From the NCBI GenBank assembly GCA_964586675.1, contig CAZPHQ010000010.1, positions 1 to 64,000 on the forward strand: a stretch of DNA of 64,000 nucleotides, written 5' to 3'. The notes beneath the pieces were generated by a model. It had not been told where the DNA came from, searched no databases, and saw only the letters and a list, made by a program, of their open reading frames with translations. Position numbers and translations under genes: made by a program. Below are positions 51,611 to 60,954 of the stretch, one piece after another (position 1 is the first letter of the stretch; every line of letters starts with the position of its first letter). Source of the stretch: JADLGH01 sp964586675. GTDB lineage: Bacteria > Desulfobacterota_D > UBA1144 > Nemesobacterales > UBA2774.

Positions 51611-52456
51611 ATGCCCGAGCTCACCGTCTCCATGCCCGCGCGCAACACATCCCGATTCATAGGCGAAGCCATATCGAGCGTGCTTTCTGAAAGCGGCGTC
51701 GATCTCGAGCTGATAGTGGTTGACGACGCCTCCGGGGACGATACGGCCGGCGTCGCCTCGTCGTTCGATGACCCGCGCGTAAAGGTCTTACGAAATCCCG
51801 TCCGCCGCGGCATATCCGGCTGCCACAATATTGTCATCGAAAATTCACGCGCGCCGTTCATAGCGCACGTGGATTCAGACGACGTGATTCTTCCGGGCGC
51901 ACTGGCGAAAATGCTCGACGCTCTCAGGTCGTCCCCCGGAGCCGGCCAGTCGCACTGCAACTTCCACTGCATGGACGATGAAGGCCGAAGGCTCGATATC
52001 GCCCTCTCCTCCGTGAAAGAGCCCGGCATAAACTATAAACGTGAGCTCCTCGTCCGCGGCGGAGTGATCAACCATCTCCGCACCTACAGGAAGGAGATAT
52101 TTCGCGATGTCGGCGGCTTCGACGAAACCCTCCAATACAGCGAGGACACCGAGATGGCTCTCCGCATCATCGAGAGATACGGCATAGTTCTTGTACCCGA
52201 GTTCCTTTATTTGAGACGCGTGCACGCCGGCAGCTCCAGCGACTCGCTTACCCTGAAAGAGCTCCGGTACTGGCTTCAGCGTTACAGGTTCGCCCGAAAG
52301 CTCGTCAAAAACCGGAAGGTAACGTATCTCAGCGGCGGCGAATACGACTTCAACAGGCTCATCGCCGCGGGGCTCGTCCGCGCGCTCATCTCCTGCGCCT
52401 CCCGCATCTCGCGCCCCATGGGAAACAAATTACAAACAACCGGAAAAGCACGGTGA
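51611..52456 (+). CDS. Family 2 glycosyltransferase
   Basis: 281 residues. LTVSMPARNTSRFIGEAISSVLSESGVDLELIVVDDASGDDTA (3-45) is the GT2 nucleotide-sugar-binding start with the first Asp pair; ENSRAPFIAHVDSDDVILPGAL has the DxD (DSDD) metal site. FDETLQYSEDTEMALRIIERYGI gives the ED catalytic region. Inverting transferase acting in the cytosol on a polysaccharide or LPS precursor. First of three adjacent glycosyltransferase genes on the plus strand. Confidence 0.94.
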   Translation: MPELTVSMPARNTSRFIGEAISSVLSESGVDLELIVVDDASGDDTAGVASSFDDPRVKVLRNPVRRGISGCHNIVIENSRAPFIAHVDSDDVILPGALAKMLDALRSSPGAGQSHCNFHCMDDEGRRLDIALSSVKEPGINYKRELLVRGGVINHLRTYRKEIFRDVGGFDETLQYSEDTEMALRIIERYGIVLVPEFLYLRRVHAGSSSDSLTLKELRYWLQRYRFARKLVKNRKVTYLSGGEYDFNRLIAAGLVRALISCASRISRPMGNKLQTTGKAR

Positions 52457-52472
52457 TTACGCGAAGAACTCT

Positions 52473-53558
52473 ATGGCGAAAATAATCACCGTCTACACCG
52501 ACAGGCAGCACTCGCTTGTAAACATGTCCTATATCAGATGGTACAGGATGTCGGCCGCGCTGGCCTCTCTCGGTCACGAGGTCGATATAGCGGTCGGCGG
52601 GCCGGGGTGGGGGATTTTCGGTAAGGAGCGCGGTCCGGAAGTCTCCGCGCCGAGCCTCCGCAAGGTCAGGCTCGACAGGGTCAGGTGGAGCGGCTACGAT
52701 GTCGTCAAGGCAAGCTACGACGAAGGGTTCCGTCTCCTCGAATCGCTGGGCGGCTCGGAACACCCTTTCATCATAACGAGGCTCGGCACTGTCGTCGGCC
52801 CGTGTGATATGGACGGCATCCTTTTTCGCGGAACTGAGAGGGAGCGCATCTACGCGGCCCAGAAAAGAATGAGCGGGAAGAGCAGGTTCATGGCGGTCCT
52901 CAACGAAGAGGCCCGGGGCCTCTGGCGAGAGTGCTTTGGACGTGACGACAACGTCCTCGTCGTTCCCGGCGCTGCCGACAGTGCAATACCCGCCCCCGGA
53001 AAAGACCCCTATCCGAAAAAGCATCCGGTAAGATGCATATTCGCTGGGAACCTTTTCTGGAAGGCCTACGCGCCCGAGGCCAACGCGGCCCTCGTAAAGA
53101 AGCTGAACGCCCTCGGAAGGCTCCTCTCCGCGCGCGGCATAAGGCTCTACACCATGGGCACGGGAGACGGCAAGGACCTCGACCCCGGCTTAGTCACACA
53201 CCTCGGCGCCGTCCCGTACGATGAAACGTGGAGCTATTACCACCACGCCCACGCAGGGCTCGAGCTCGTCAAGATGGGGAAATTCATGCACAATAACGAG
53301 AGCAGCAAAATCTATCACTACCTCCGGGCGGGCCTCCCGGTCGTAAGCGAGGATGGCATCCCCAACAACAACCTCGTCCGGGAAAGCGGGCTCGGCATCA
53401 TCGCCGAAAACGGGAACCTCGCGGCAATAGCGGGTAATATAGAATTAGCGGCGGCCGCGGATTGGGACCGCGAGCGCGGGATCAATTACATAATCGATAA
53501 TCACACGTGGGAGAAGAGGGCCGAAATTTACGACGGCATAATTACGACGGCAAAATAA
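52473..53558 (+). CDS. Glycosyltransferase, GT-B fold (GT4-like)
   Basis: 361 residues. N-terminal Rossmann-like half (IITVYTDRQHSLVNMSYIRWYRMSAALASLGHEVDIAVGGPG); C-terminal half VRCIFAGNLFWKAYAPEAN ... VTHLGAVPYDETWSYYHHAHAGLELVKMGKFMHNNESSKIYHYLRAGLPVVSEDGIPNNNLV. The NNESSKIYHYLRAGLPVV stretch replaces the classical GT4 EX7E loop, so it is a divergent GT-B enzyme. Donor and acceptor unknown. Second of three; 16 bases after the GT2 gene. Weak Shine-Dalgarno. Confidence 0.88.
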   Translation: MAKIITVYTDRQHSLVNMSYIRWYRMSAALASLGHEVDIAVGGPGWGIFGKERGPEVSAPSLRKVRLDRVRWSGYDVVKASYDEGFRLLESLGGSEHPFIITRLGTVVGPCDMDGILFRGTERERIYAAQKRMSGKSRFMAVLNEEARGLWRECFGRDDNVLVVPGAADSAIPAPGKDPYPKKHPVRCIFAGNLFWKAYAPEANAALVKKLNALGRLLSARGIRLYTMGTGDGKDLDPGLVTHLGAVPYDETWSYYHHAHAGLELVKMGKFMHNNESSKIYHYLRAGLPVVSEDGIPNNNLVRESGLGIIAENGNLAAIAGNIELAAAADWDRERGINYIIDNHTWEKRAEIYDGIITTAK

Positions 53559-53591
53559 AGGGCATCGCCCCGCACACACAGGAGAGAGATA

Positions 53592-54839
53592 ATGCTCGGC
53601 GCACCCGACAGGCTTAAAATCGCTTTCATAGCGGGAGTATTCCCCGCCCTTTCCGAAACCTTCATCCTGAACCAGATAACGGGCCTCATCGATCTCGGCC
53701 ATGATGTGGATATATTCGCCCTCGAAAGGGGACTTACTACAAAGCTCCACGGCGATATAACCAAATACGACCTCCTTTCGCGCACTCACTACCCCAGGAG
53801 AAAAGCCGGAGAGCCCCTCGGCAGCCTGAAATCCCTCGTCCTCCATACGCCCGGCCTACTCAAGAGGCCGTCCTCGATTCTCAAGATTTACAGCGCGATA
53901 AAAAAAGGCATTCCCGGCCTCCCGTTCCTCTTTCATTGCGTACCGTACTTCAAAAACAGTCATTACGACATCGTCCACTCCCAGTTCGGCCCCAACGGCA
54001 ACATCGCCGCCGAGATGAAAGAGCTCGGCATCATAGATTCCAAGCTCGTGACGACGTTTCACGGCTACGACATACGCCTAGGTCTGAGCCAGGGCGGCGA
54101 CATATACGCCCCGCTCAAGGAAAAGGGCGATCTCTTCCTCGCCATATCGAGATACAACAGGCGGCAGCTCGAAGAGATGGGATTCGATCTTGCCAAAATA
54201 GTGGATCACCCCGTCGGCATAGACATCGAAAGATTCAAATACTCGGCTTCCGCCACGCCGCGTGCCGACGGCGGGATAAGGATCGTCTCCGTCGCACGCC
54301 TCGTCTGGGAGAAGGGACTCGAATACGCAATAAAAGCCGTCGGCATCCTCGCTGCTAAAAATCCCGGGCTCGAAATTAAATACGAGATAATCGGCGAGGG
54401 ACCCCTACGCGAGAAGCTCCAGGCGCTCGCCGAAAAAGAAGGACTCTCGGAGACGATAACCTTCGCGGGCGGGATGGACCAGGATTATATATCCCGAAGA
54501 CTCGCCGAATCCGACATATTCCTTCTTTCGAGCGTAGAGGAAGCGCTGAGCGTTGCGCTCATGGAGGCCATGGCCTCCGGGCTCCCGGCAGTGGCGACTA
54601 AAGTCGGCGGCGTGCCCGAGCTCGTCCGTGACGGGGAAGACGGTTACCTTGTCCGGCCCGGCGACGCCGCGGCCATAGCCGACAAGCTCGGGCTTCTGGC
54701 CGGGGACCCGGACGGCAGGAGGAAAATGGGCATGACCGGAAGGCGGATCGTCGAGGAGAAATACGACATAAGAAAACTCAACGAAAAGCTCGTCGAGCTC
54801 TACCGCTCCCTCCTCGCCGGAGACGCGCCGCCGGCCTGA
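53592..54839 (+). CDS. Family 4 glycosyltransferase
   Basis: 415 residues. KIAFIAGVFPALSETFILNQITGLIDLGHDVDIFALERG is the N-terminal domain of colanic-acid or WcaL-like transferases. The nucleotide-sugar site reads RIVSVARLVWEKGLEYAIKAV, and SSVEEALSVALMEAMASGLPAVATKVGGVPELV carries the EX7E motif. Retaining GT-B enzyme for exopolysaccharide or O-antigen assembly. CAGGAGAGAGATA precedes the ATG. Last gene of the three-gene set. Confidence 0.95.
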   Translation: MLGAPDRLKIAFIAGVFPALSETFILNQITGLIDLGHDVDIFALERGLTTKLHGDITKYDLLSRTHYPRRKAGEPLGSLKSLVLHTPGLLKRPSSILKIYSAIKKGIPGLPFLFHCVPYFKNSHYDIVHSQFGPNGNIAAEMKELGIIDSKLVTTFHGYDIRLGLSQGGDIYAPLKEKGDLFLAISRYNRRQLEEMGFDLAKIVDHPVGIDIERFKYSASATPRADGGIRIVSVARLVWEKGLEYAIKAVGILAAKNPGLEIKYEIIGEGPLREKLQALAEKEGLSETITFAGGMDQDYISRRLAESDIFLLSSVEEALSVALMEAMASGLPAVATKVGGVPELVRDGEDGYLVRPGDAAAIADKLGLLAGDPDGRRKMGMTGRRIVEEKYDIRKLNEKLVELYRSLLAGDAPPA

Positions 54840-54882
54840 AAACCCCTGCTTTCTCATGCCCGCGCTTTTCGTGTATATTTCT

Positions 54883-54910
54883 TTGACAAGATAGATTGGC
54901 GTGATATATT
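54883..54910 (+). promoter_or_regulatory. Promoter of the tRNA-Lys/tRNA-Glu pair
   Basis: TTGACA (54883-54888, perfect -35), a 16-base spacer and TATATT (54905-54910). The first tRNA base is at 54927. Confidence 0.8.
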
Positions 54911-54926
54911 TTAGCCCTTCAAAATT

Positions 54927-54999
54927 GAGCCGTTAGCTCAGTAGGTAGAGCAACTGCCTTTTAAGCAGTGGGTCACAGGTTCGAATCCTGTACGGCTCA
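54927..54999 (+). tRNA. tRNA-Lys (TTT)
   Basis: 73 bases. Acceptor GAGCCGT pairs with ACGGCTC; D-loop TAGCTCAGTAGGTAGAGCA; anticodon loop CTTTTAA with anticodon TTT; T-arm ACAGGTTCGAATCCTGT. The 3' CCA is not encoded, unlike in tRNA-fMet. Confidence 0.96.
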
Positions 55000-55012
55000 C
55001 GATCAACTGCAC

Positions 55013-55087
55013 GTCCCCGTCGTCTAGCCTGGCCCAGGACATCGGCCTTTCACGCCGGTAACAGGGGTTCGAATCCCCTCGGGGACG
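55013..55087 (+). tRNA. tRNA-Glu (TTC)
   Basis: 75 bases, 13 bases after tRNA-Lys and surely co-transcribed. Acceptor GTCCCCG pairs with CGGGGAC; anticodon loop CTTTCAC with TTC; T-arm AGGGGTTCGAATCCCCT. Supplies the glutamyl-tRNA used by HemA as well as by the ribosome. Confidence 0.96.
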
Positions 55088-55494
55088 CACAATATGCGCC
55101 ACGCATGCATGAACCCGACGTCGCGGACGTGGCCGCGACTCCGCATTTCCGTCATCCTGAACTTGTTTCAGGATCTATCCTTTGCCTTTGTCTTTTACCT
55201 TTCTTTCCACCCTTAGGAAAAGGGGGACAATTCCGAGCGTGCGAGGAATTGGACGCCCTCGCTTACGTTCTCGACGGTCATCCAGTACCGCGATTAATTT
55301 GAACCAAAGTAAAACTGGGGGGATTTAGTCTTTCTTGAATTGTCATTCCCGAATGTCTTAATCGGGAATCCACTTCCGCCAGTAATCAGTCAAGAATTTT
55401 TGTCATTTCGAACGGATGTGAGAAATCTCTGTTTGTCCCCCCTTAGGAAAAGGGGGGTATGGGGGGATTTATGTGTTCGCTTTCTCCTTCCTTT
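55088..55494. repeat. Intergenic repeat field 4
   Basis: About 400 bases holding the 'gagcgtgcgaggaattggacgcc...catccagtac' element (55231-55300), the 'tcattcccgaatg...cgggaatccac' unit near 55342 with its 'tcatttcgaacg...gtgagaaatct' partner, and 'ccccccttaggaaaagggggg' arms. No gene. Confidence 0.75.
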
Positions 55495-56049
55495 CTACCT
55501 CACCAGCTTCGAAACCGCCTTAAACTCCTCCGTCCCCGCCGTTTCCAGGAGCATGAAAAGAAACGCCTCCGTCGTGCCCACCGTGGCCCCCGCCTTTGTC
55601 ATGAGATCGAGCGCCTTCTGCCAGTCGATGTCGTTCCTCGAAACGACCGCGTCCGCCGGCACGTGCACATGATATCCCTCGTTCACAAGGTCTATGGCCG
55701 TCTGAAGAACGCATACGTGCGTCTCGACCCCGGCCAGTATAAAGGAGCTTCTTCCCAGCTCCTTTATGGCGTCGGCGAACTCCGGCGACCTTGCGCAGCT
55801 GAACACTATCTTCTCTATCGGCGCTGCACCCTCTCCAAGTGATTCCTTAACGTCTTCTATCGTCGGTCCGAGCCCCTTCGGATACTGCTCCGTCACGATA
55901 ACCGGGATACCGAGCACCTTCGCCGCTTCTATAAGAACCCGGACATTCCTCACCGCGACGCGGGAGTTGAGGTCGGGCATGGCGGACATCAGCCTCTCCT
56001 GCATGTCTATGACGACCAGCACCGTATCTTCTTTCTTCGGAAAATCCAT
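55495..56049 (-). CDS. Isochorismatase-family cysteine hydrolase
   Basis: 184 residues. DTVLVVIDMQERLMSAMP carries the catalytic Asp of VIDMQ; EKIVFSCARSPEF has the Lys; FILAGVETHVCVLQTAIDLV has the nucleophilic Cys (THVCV). Family members hydrolyse amides or isochorismate-like ethers; the VETHVCV form is typical of the YcaC or nicotinamidase-like hydrolase group with undefined substrates. A downstream repeat field separates it from the tRNAs. Confidence 0.94.
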   Translation of the reverse strand: MDFPKKEDTVLVVIDMQERLMSAMPDLNSRVAVRNVRVLIEAAKVLGIPVIVTEQYPKGLGPTIEDVKESLGEGAAPIEKIVFSCARSPEFADAIKELGRSSFILAGVETHVCVLQTAIDLVNEGYHVHVPADAVVSRNDIDWQKALDLMTKAGATVGTTEAFLFMLLETAGTEEFKAVSKLVR

Positions 56050-56138
56050 GAACTATCTCCTTCGGTAGGTTGTGTGTTATTCCCTATCTTACAATGTAAA
56101 AGAAATTTTAGAAAGCCGTCCGCGCGGGCGGATAAAGA

Positions 56139-56185
56139 AGAACGGCTGCCTCGGTCCGTTTGTTTCGACCCGGGACAGCCGTTCT
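56139..56185 (-). terminator. Intergenic hairpin, likely terminator of the S33-type hydrolase gene
   Basis: A perfect 10-base inverted repeat (AGAACGGCTG at 56139-56148, CAGCCGTTCT at 56176-56185) with a loop that can pair further (CGGTC with GACC). It lies 38 bases after the minus-strand hydrolase stop. The following minus-strand bases TTCTTTAT are only moderately T-rich. Confidence 0.65.
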
Positions 56186-56222
56186 GAAATCGTACGTTTA
56201 TCTACGCCGGAATTCGGCGGTA

Positions 56223-57788
56223 TCACTCTTCCACAATAAACGGCGCCGGCTCAAGCACGGCGGCGCATGACATATGCGGCGCTCCCGGATTATCGAGGAA
56301 AGAAGCGAACACTTCCTGTGCGCAGGTATTCGACTGGATCACCGCATGTCCCACCCCGGGAAATGCCAGCACGATTGAATTCGTGAGCGGAATGGCGCCT
56401 TTCACGCCCGTGCTCGGCGGCGTAACGGCGTCGAACGTGCCCGATACGACCAATGTCCGTATGTTGCTGCCCGTGGCGGTGCGAAGGGCCTTGGGCGTCT
56501 TGGGGATGCCCCAGATTTCGCAGTCGTCGAGCGCAAAGCTGAAGTGCAGGGACGGCGCGAGCACAGAGTCCGGATAGTCCGGGAAGGCCAGCTGCCCGAA
56601 CGTGAGCACGCTCTCCTCGGTGTCTTCGGCCATATATCCGCTGCAAATCATACCGAAGGTCATGCCGTAGGCGAGTACGTTCGGAGGAGTAAACGCGGGC
56701 ACGGCGCGGAGCCGGGCAATGTTCTCCGGCTGCCCGTTGTTGAGCTGGTCGATCCACAATGGCACGTTCGGGAAGCTCGAAGTATTGAAGGTGTTGTCTA
56801 TTATCCCGTTCACAATAGCCCCGCCGTCGAGCACGACATCCACCGGATTGCCCGGTGAGACCTCCACGCTCGTGGTGATCGGATTCGCCTCGAGCTCGTT
56901 TACGAGATTCGTGAAGGTCCCGGCGAGGTCCGGATATGCGGCGGCGCACGCGGGCTGCGCCTCGCATGCGGCAAAAAAGTTGTCGAGGCCCTCTCTGGCG
57001 TTAGGCGCCATCAATGAGGCCATCATGGCGTCGTCGAGGGGCTCCACTGAATCGAGCGTCACAGTGCGTATGCCTTCGGGATGCTGATACATCAGCGTTT
57101 GCGCGAGGTAGGTGCCGTACGAAACCCCGAACACGTTCCACTCCGCGATACCGAGCGCCCTCCGGAGGTCGGCGAAATCGGCGGCGTTTTCAACCGTGTT
57201 GTAAGCGCTTATATCTATCCCGTTCCCGGCCAGGCGAAGAGAGCAGGCCTCCGATGCGGCGTCGTGCGCACCCCGGTTCTCCTGGGAGTCCACCGGGAAG
57301 TTGAGACTCTCTATATAGTATTCGTCCATCTCCGGGCACATCAGCTCCGGGTCGGCGAACACCGTCCCGCGCTGGCTCATGAGTATGAGATCGCGTTTCT
57401 GGTTCACGCCGGATGCCACGAGTAAATCCATTTCAATCAGCGCGCTGCCGCCGGGGCCGCCCGCCAGGAACACAACCGGTTCGGGAAGAGGCGGCTGATT
57501 CACGGACGGCACGATAATGACGGCAAGCCGGATGGAGCGGCCGGTCGACTCGGAGTGTTTTTCAGGCACGAACAGAAAGCCGCACCTCGAAATTGCGATA
57601 TCTTCCGGCGTGGGCAGCCCCTTCTCCGCATACGGAACCACTTCCGAGCAATCCGCATCCTCGAATCTCGGCAGATTATCGTTGTTATTATTGTCGTCGC
57701 TGCAGCCCGTCGCGCCGGCGAGCAAAAGTACGGCGAAAATCACCGCGGCCGGTCTTATTCTGAGCTCCATTAATTTACGTAAACTCAT
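56223..57788 (-). CDS. Alpha/beta hydrolase lipoprotein, S33 peptidase / TAP-like
   Basis: 521 residues. The signal PAAVIFAVLLLAGATGC ends in a lipobox Cys near 29, followed by an Asn/Asp-rich linker. Catalytic triad: Ser in FGVSYGTYLAQ, Asp in VVSGTFDAVTPP, His in FPGVGHAVI. VVFLAGGPGGSAL supplies the oxyanion HGGPG-like motif (here LAGGPGG). Such enzymes (tripeptidyl aminopeptidase or proline iminopeptidase-like) act outside the cytoplasm on peptides or esters. Ends with a terminator hairpin. Same strand as the beta-lactamase-like gene, 40 bases downstream of it, so possibly co-transcribed. Confidence 0.93.
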   Translation of the reverse strand: MSLRKLMELRIRPAAVIFAVLLLAGATGCSDDNNNNDNLPRFEDADCSEVVPYAEKGLPTPEDIAISRCGFLFVPEKHSESTGRSIRLAVIIVPSVNQPPLPEPVVFLAGGPGGSALIEMDLLVASGVNQKRDLILMSQRGTVFADPELMCPEMDEYYIESLNFPVDSQENRGAHDAASEACSLRLAGNGIDISAYNTVENAADFADLRRALGIAEWNVFGVSYGTYLAQTLMYQHPEGIRTVTLDSVEPLDDAMMASLMAPNAREGLDNFFAACEAQPACAAAYPDLAGTFTNLVNELEANPITTSVEVSPGNPVDVVLDGGAIVNGIIDNTFNTSSFPNVPLWIDQLNNGQPENIARLRAVPAFTPPNVLAYGMTFGMICSGYMAEDTEESVLTFGQLAFPDYPDSVLAPSLHFSFALDDCEIWGIPKTPKALRTATGSNIRTLVVSGTFDAVTPPSTGVKGAIPLTNSIVLAFPGVGHAVIQSNTCAQEVFASFLDNPGAPHMSCAAVLEPAPFIVEE

Positions 57789-57828
57789 AGTCCTCTCTCC
57801 TTATGTATCTGTTTTATCCGCTCACTTA

Positions 57829-59103
57829 TCATTCCCCGTCTTTTTCACCCGGGGACGGAGCCGCCAGCGGCGACAGCTCGTATATCTGATCGAGCACATT
57901 CACCATCAGTGTATTTGCCGGCTGCTGTCCGTCGAGCGATACCGACAGAGTGGTCCATATTATGAGCGTCGTTCGGTTGGTCGGGTCATAGCTGATTTTC
58001 GAGTTATAGCCCACGGTCTCTCCGCCGTGAAAATAAATCGTGTTCGGGCCCCAGCTCAGCCGGACCATGCCGTAGCCATACTGCTGCCCGTGGGGCTTGT
58101 CCGGGTCCTGCGGCTTAAAGCTGCCCGACCATTCGCGCTGATACTCGGCGTCGAGCACCTTTCCTGAAACCAGCGCCTCGATCCACGCCGCCATATCGTT
58201 CGCTGTCGAGATAGCGCCCCCGGCGGCCCAGGCGAATGAATGATTAACGCCGGTGAAGTCCGTGGGCTTGAGGGTGCCCGCCCGGGCAGCCGACACGATG
58301 TCGGGCGGGTAAGGCTCGTCGTCCGTTAACACAGTCGCGACGCTCCCGTACCCGTAGCCGTGAGCGTAGGGTTCGGGGAGGGTGATGTCGCCGCTTGCGG
58401 GCAGGTAGGTTTGCTTCATGCCCAGCGGCCCGAACAGCCGCTCCTGCATCGCTTGCGCAAGCGGCTTGCCGGCGGCCTTTTCGATAATGAGACCGAGCAG
58501 CACGTAATTGGTGTTGTTGTATTCGTACTCCGCGCCGGGCTGAAAGTTTGGCGGGCGCTTGAACGCTATCGCCAGCAGCTCGGCCGGGGTCCGGGCCTTG
58601 GCCGGGTCCTTGTCCATGCTCTCCGATAATTCGGGGGCGTTGGTGTAATTGTAGAGCCCGCTCCGCATGTCCAGGAGGTCGGTGATTGTGATCTTGTCGC
58701 CGTTCGGCACGTTGGCGACATACTTCGACACCTGATCGTCGAGCCCGAGCTTCCCTTCCTCGGCCAGCAAAACGATCAGCGCGGCCGTTATCGTCTTCGT
58801 ATTCGAGGCTATCCTGAAATGAGTGCCTGCGGTCGGAGGGCTGTCGGTGCCCAGCTCCGTCGTACCGTATGAAACCGTGAAATCGCCCTGCGGCGTTCGC
58901 AGGAGAACGAGCGCGCCCGGGACCATGAGCTCTTTGGCGGTCTTATCCACCATGGCCTGGAGAGCGGCCTGGTCTATACGCTTGAGAGTCGATTGGCCCA
59001 CCGGTGAGGGGGCGGGCGTCGCTGCCACGGCTGCAGCCGGGAACGTCGCGATCAGGAGCGCCGGGAGAATCGCCTTTAGCTTCCTCGCTATCCGTGAAAG
59101 CAT
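57829..59103 (-). CDS. Class C beta-lactamase-like serine hydrolase
   Basis: 424 residues. Signal peptide 1-28 ends AAAVAA. SNTK (Ser100 and Lys103) is the SxxK nucleophile motif. A Tyr-x-Asn element (YNYTN or YNNTN) and FHGGETVGY supply the second and third active-site motifs, with HxG in place of KTG. This belongs to the EstB/PBP4*/D-aminopeptidase branch; true lactamase action should not be assumed. GAGGAGGAAAC precedes the ATG at 59103, which is preferred to an upstream start at 59139. Periplasmic. Confidence 0.92.
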   Translation of the reverse strand: MLSRIARKLKAILPALLIATFPAAAVAATPAPSPVGQSTLKRIDQAALQAMVDKTAKELMVPGALVLLRTPQGDFTVSYGTTELGTDSPPTAGTHFRIASNTKTITAALIVLLAEEGKLGLDDQVSKYVANVPNGDKITITDLLDMRSGLYNYTNAPELSESMDKDPAKARTPAELLAIAFKRPPNFQPGAEYEYNNTNYVLLGLIIEKAAGKPLAQAMQERLFGPLGMKQTYLPASGDITLPEPYAHGYGYGSVATVLTDDEPYPPDIVSAARAGTLKPTDFTGVNHSFAWAAGGAISTANDMAAWIEALVSGKVLDAEYQREWSGSFKPQDPDKPHGQQYGYGMVRLSWGPNTIYFHGGETVGYNSKISYDPTNRTTLIIWTTLSVSLDGQQPANTLMVNVLDQIYELSPLAAPSPGEKDGE

Positions 59104-59289
59104 GTTTCCTCCTCGCTGGTTCGTTTTTCTGCACGACAAGGAGGATACTCCGGTCCGGCAGGATCAAACGGGGAATTCGATCCTCGTAAGCGATAATATA
59201 CTATCAGATTTGCAAATACAATGATTCACACAGCAATATTTATATGGGCAATAAAAGGAACCCGAAGCGGGCCGATCGACTGGCCGCGG

Positions 59290-59334
59290 CCGCCCCGCCC
59301 GGATCATTCGGGAGGGGCGGCTTTGGATTTTTTA
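59290..59334 (+). terminator. Strong hairpin with T-tract on the plus strand
   Basis: CCGCCCC pairs with GGGGCGG and CCCG with CGGG around a seven-base loop, one mismatch, followed by CTTTGGATTTTTT. By structure a Rho-independent terminator for a plus-strand transcript, but no plus-strand gene precedes it. On the minus strand the same stem lies about 80 bases past the pckA stop and may help end that transcript. Confidence 0.6.
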
Positions 59335-59400
59335 ACAGTGAGGATTTAATACGAAACCCGGTCAGATGCGGCAAAATCCGTACCACCGGGCGGCTCTTTT

Positions 59401-60954
59401 TTACGCCTTGTGCTTCGCGAACTCGGCCTGGAATCTATCGGCGAGCTCTTTCGCCTTGGTTTCGTAAGCCGCCGGGTCGGGCCACGTCTTGCCGGGATCG
59501 AGAACGCTGTCGTCGACGCCCGGGCACGAAACGGGCACGCTCAGGCCGAAGATCGGCTCCGTCCTGAATTGACCCTTGCCCAGCCCTCCGCTGACAGCTG
59601 CCGTAACGAGAGCCCTCGTATCCTTTAGCGGCATACGTTTTCCGACGCCGTAGGGGCCGCCGGTTATGCCCGTATTGAGGAGCCACACCTCGGCCCCGCT
59701 CTCCTCGAGCCTCTCCTTCAGCATCCCCGCGTAAAAGAGCGGCGGGCGCGGAAGGAACGGCGCCCCGAAGCAGGAGCTGAAAGTCGTCTGCGGCTCGGCG
59801 ACTCCTTTTTCGGTGCCTGCGACTTTCGCCGTGTACCCGAGCGTGAAGAAGAACATCGCCTGCTCGGGCGTCAGCTTCGATATGGGCGGCAGGACTCCGA
59901 ACGCATCATAGGTAAGCATGAATATCGTCTTCGGCACCCCGCCCGTCCCGGATGGGACGATATTTTTCAGGAAATCTATCTGGTAAGCCGTCCTCGTGTT
60001 TTCAGTGTATATATCGCTGTCGAAATTTACCTTCCTCGTCTCGGGGTTTATCTCGAGGTTCTCGAGCACCGTTCCGAAATGGAGCGACGCGTGGTATATC
60101 TCGGGCTCCGTCTCCGCGCTGAGCCTAATGGCCTTGGCGTAGCAGCCGCCCTCGAAGTTAAACACCCCGCGCTCGTGCCAGCCGTGCTCGTCGTCGCCGA
60201 TGAGCGCCCTTCCGGGGTCGGCGGAAAGCGTGGTCTTGCCGGTGCCGGAAAGCCCGAAGAAAAGGGCGACTTCCCCGTCCTTCCCGACGTTCGCCGAGCA
60301 GTGCATCGGGAAAACCCCTTCGAGAGGCAGGAGGAAATTGAGCGCCGTGAAGACCGACTTCTTCATCTCCCCGGCGTATTGCGTGCCGCCTATTATGGCG
60401 ACCCTCTTTTCGAAGTTGAGGACGATGAACGTCCCCGTTCTGGTGCCGTCCGTTTCCGGGTCGGCGGCGACGCCGGGGGCCGAGATAACGGTGAACCCGA
60501 CGTGCTTGTGCGGAAGCTCTTCCGGTGTCGGTCTTATAAAAAGGTTGTTGACGAATACGTTATGCCATGCGTACTCGTTGATGACCCTCACGGGCATCTT
60601 GTAATCGTTGTCCGCGCATACGTAGAGGTCTCTCACGAATATGTCGCGCCCTTCGAAGTAAGCTGTTATCTTCGCGTAAAGGGAATCGAAATGCTCCCTG
60701 CTTATAGGCTTGTTGACCGGCCCCCAGAGAATTCCTTCTTCGCTGCCGGGCTCCTTGACTATAAACCTGTCCTGCGGCGAGCGGCCCGTGTGCGAGCCGG
60801 TGTAGGCGACAAGCGTCCCGCCCTCGGCTATCATGCCCTCCCCGCGTCTTACGACCTCTTCGTAAAGCTCGGGGACCGGGAGATTGTAATAAACGTTCCC
60901 CGGATTTTTTATACCATGGCGCTCGAAAAGCTCTTTTTCAGTTATACGGCCCAA
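59401..60954 (-). CDS. pckA: Phosphoenolpyruvate carboxykinase (ATP)
   Basis: 517 residues, ATP-type length. It converts oxaloacetate and ATP to PEP and CO2, the first step of gluconeogenesis. YTGSHTGRSPQDRF (51-64) is the substrate-binding region, the kinase P-loop FFGLSGTGKTT is at 232-242, and LIGDDEHGW and NFEGGCYAK are the metal-site motifs. Starts with TTG: GGAGGT lies eight bases upstream and no ATG is nearby in frame. Monocistronic. Confidence 0.97.
   Translation of the reverse strand: MGRITEKELFERHGIKNPGNVYYNLPVPELYEEVVRRGEGMIAEGGTLVAYTGSHTGRSPQDRFIVKEPGSEEGILWGPVNKPISREHFDSLYAKITAYFEGRDIFVRDLYVCADNDYKMPVRVINEYAWHNVFVNNLFIRPTPEELPHKHVGFTVISAPGVAADPETDGTRTGTFIVLNFEKRVAIIGGTQYAGEMKKSVFTALNFLLPLEGVFPMHCSANVGKDGEVALFFGLSGTGKTTLSADPGRALIGDDEHGWHERGVFNFEGGCYAKAIRLSAETEPEIYHASLHFGTVLENLEINPETRKVNFDSDIYTENTRTAYQIDFLKNIVPSGTGGVPKTIFMLTYDAFGVLPPISKLTPEQAMFFFTLGYTAKVAGTEKGVAEPQTTFSSCFGAPFLPRPPLFYAGMLKERLEESGAEVWLLNTGITGGPYGVGKRMPLKDTRALVTAAVSGGLGKGQFRTEPIFGLSVPVSCPGVDDSVLDPGKTWPDPAAYETKAKELADRFQAEFAKHKA

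Noticed and set aside
57829..59103. Annotation of the SxxK hydrolase as an antibiotic resistance beta-lactamase
   Set aside because: Motifs fit the wider EstB/D-aminopeptidase branch and KTG is replaced by HxG; resistance cannot be inferred.
59244..59567. Plus-strand frame running across the hairpin at 59290 into the pckA end
   Set aside because: No ribosome-binding site, it would translate through a strong terminator structure, and its 3' half is antisense to pckA.
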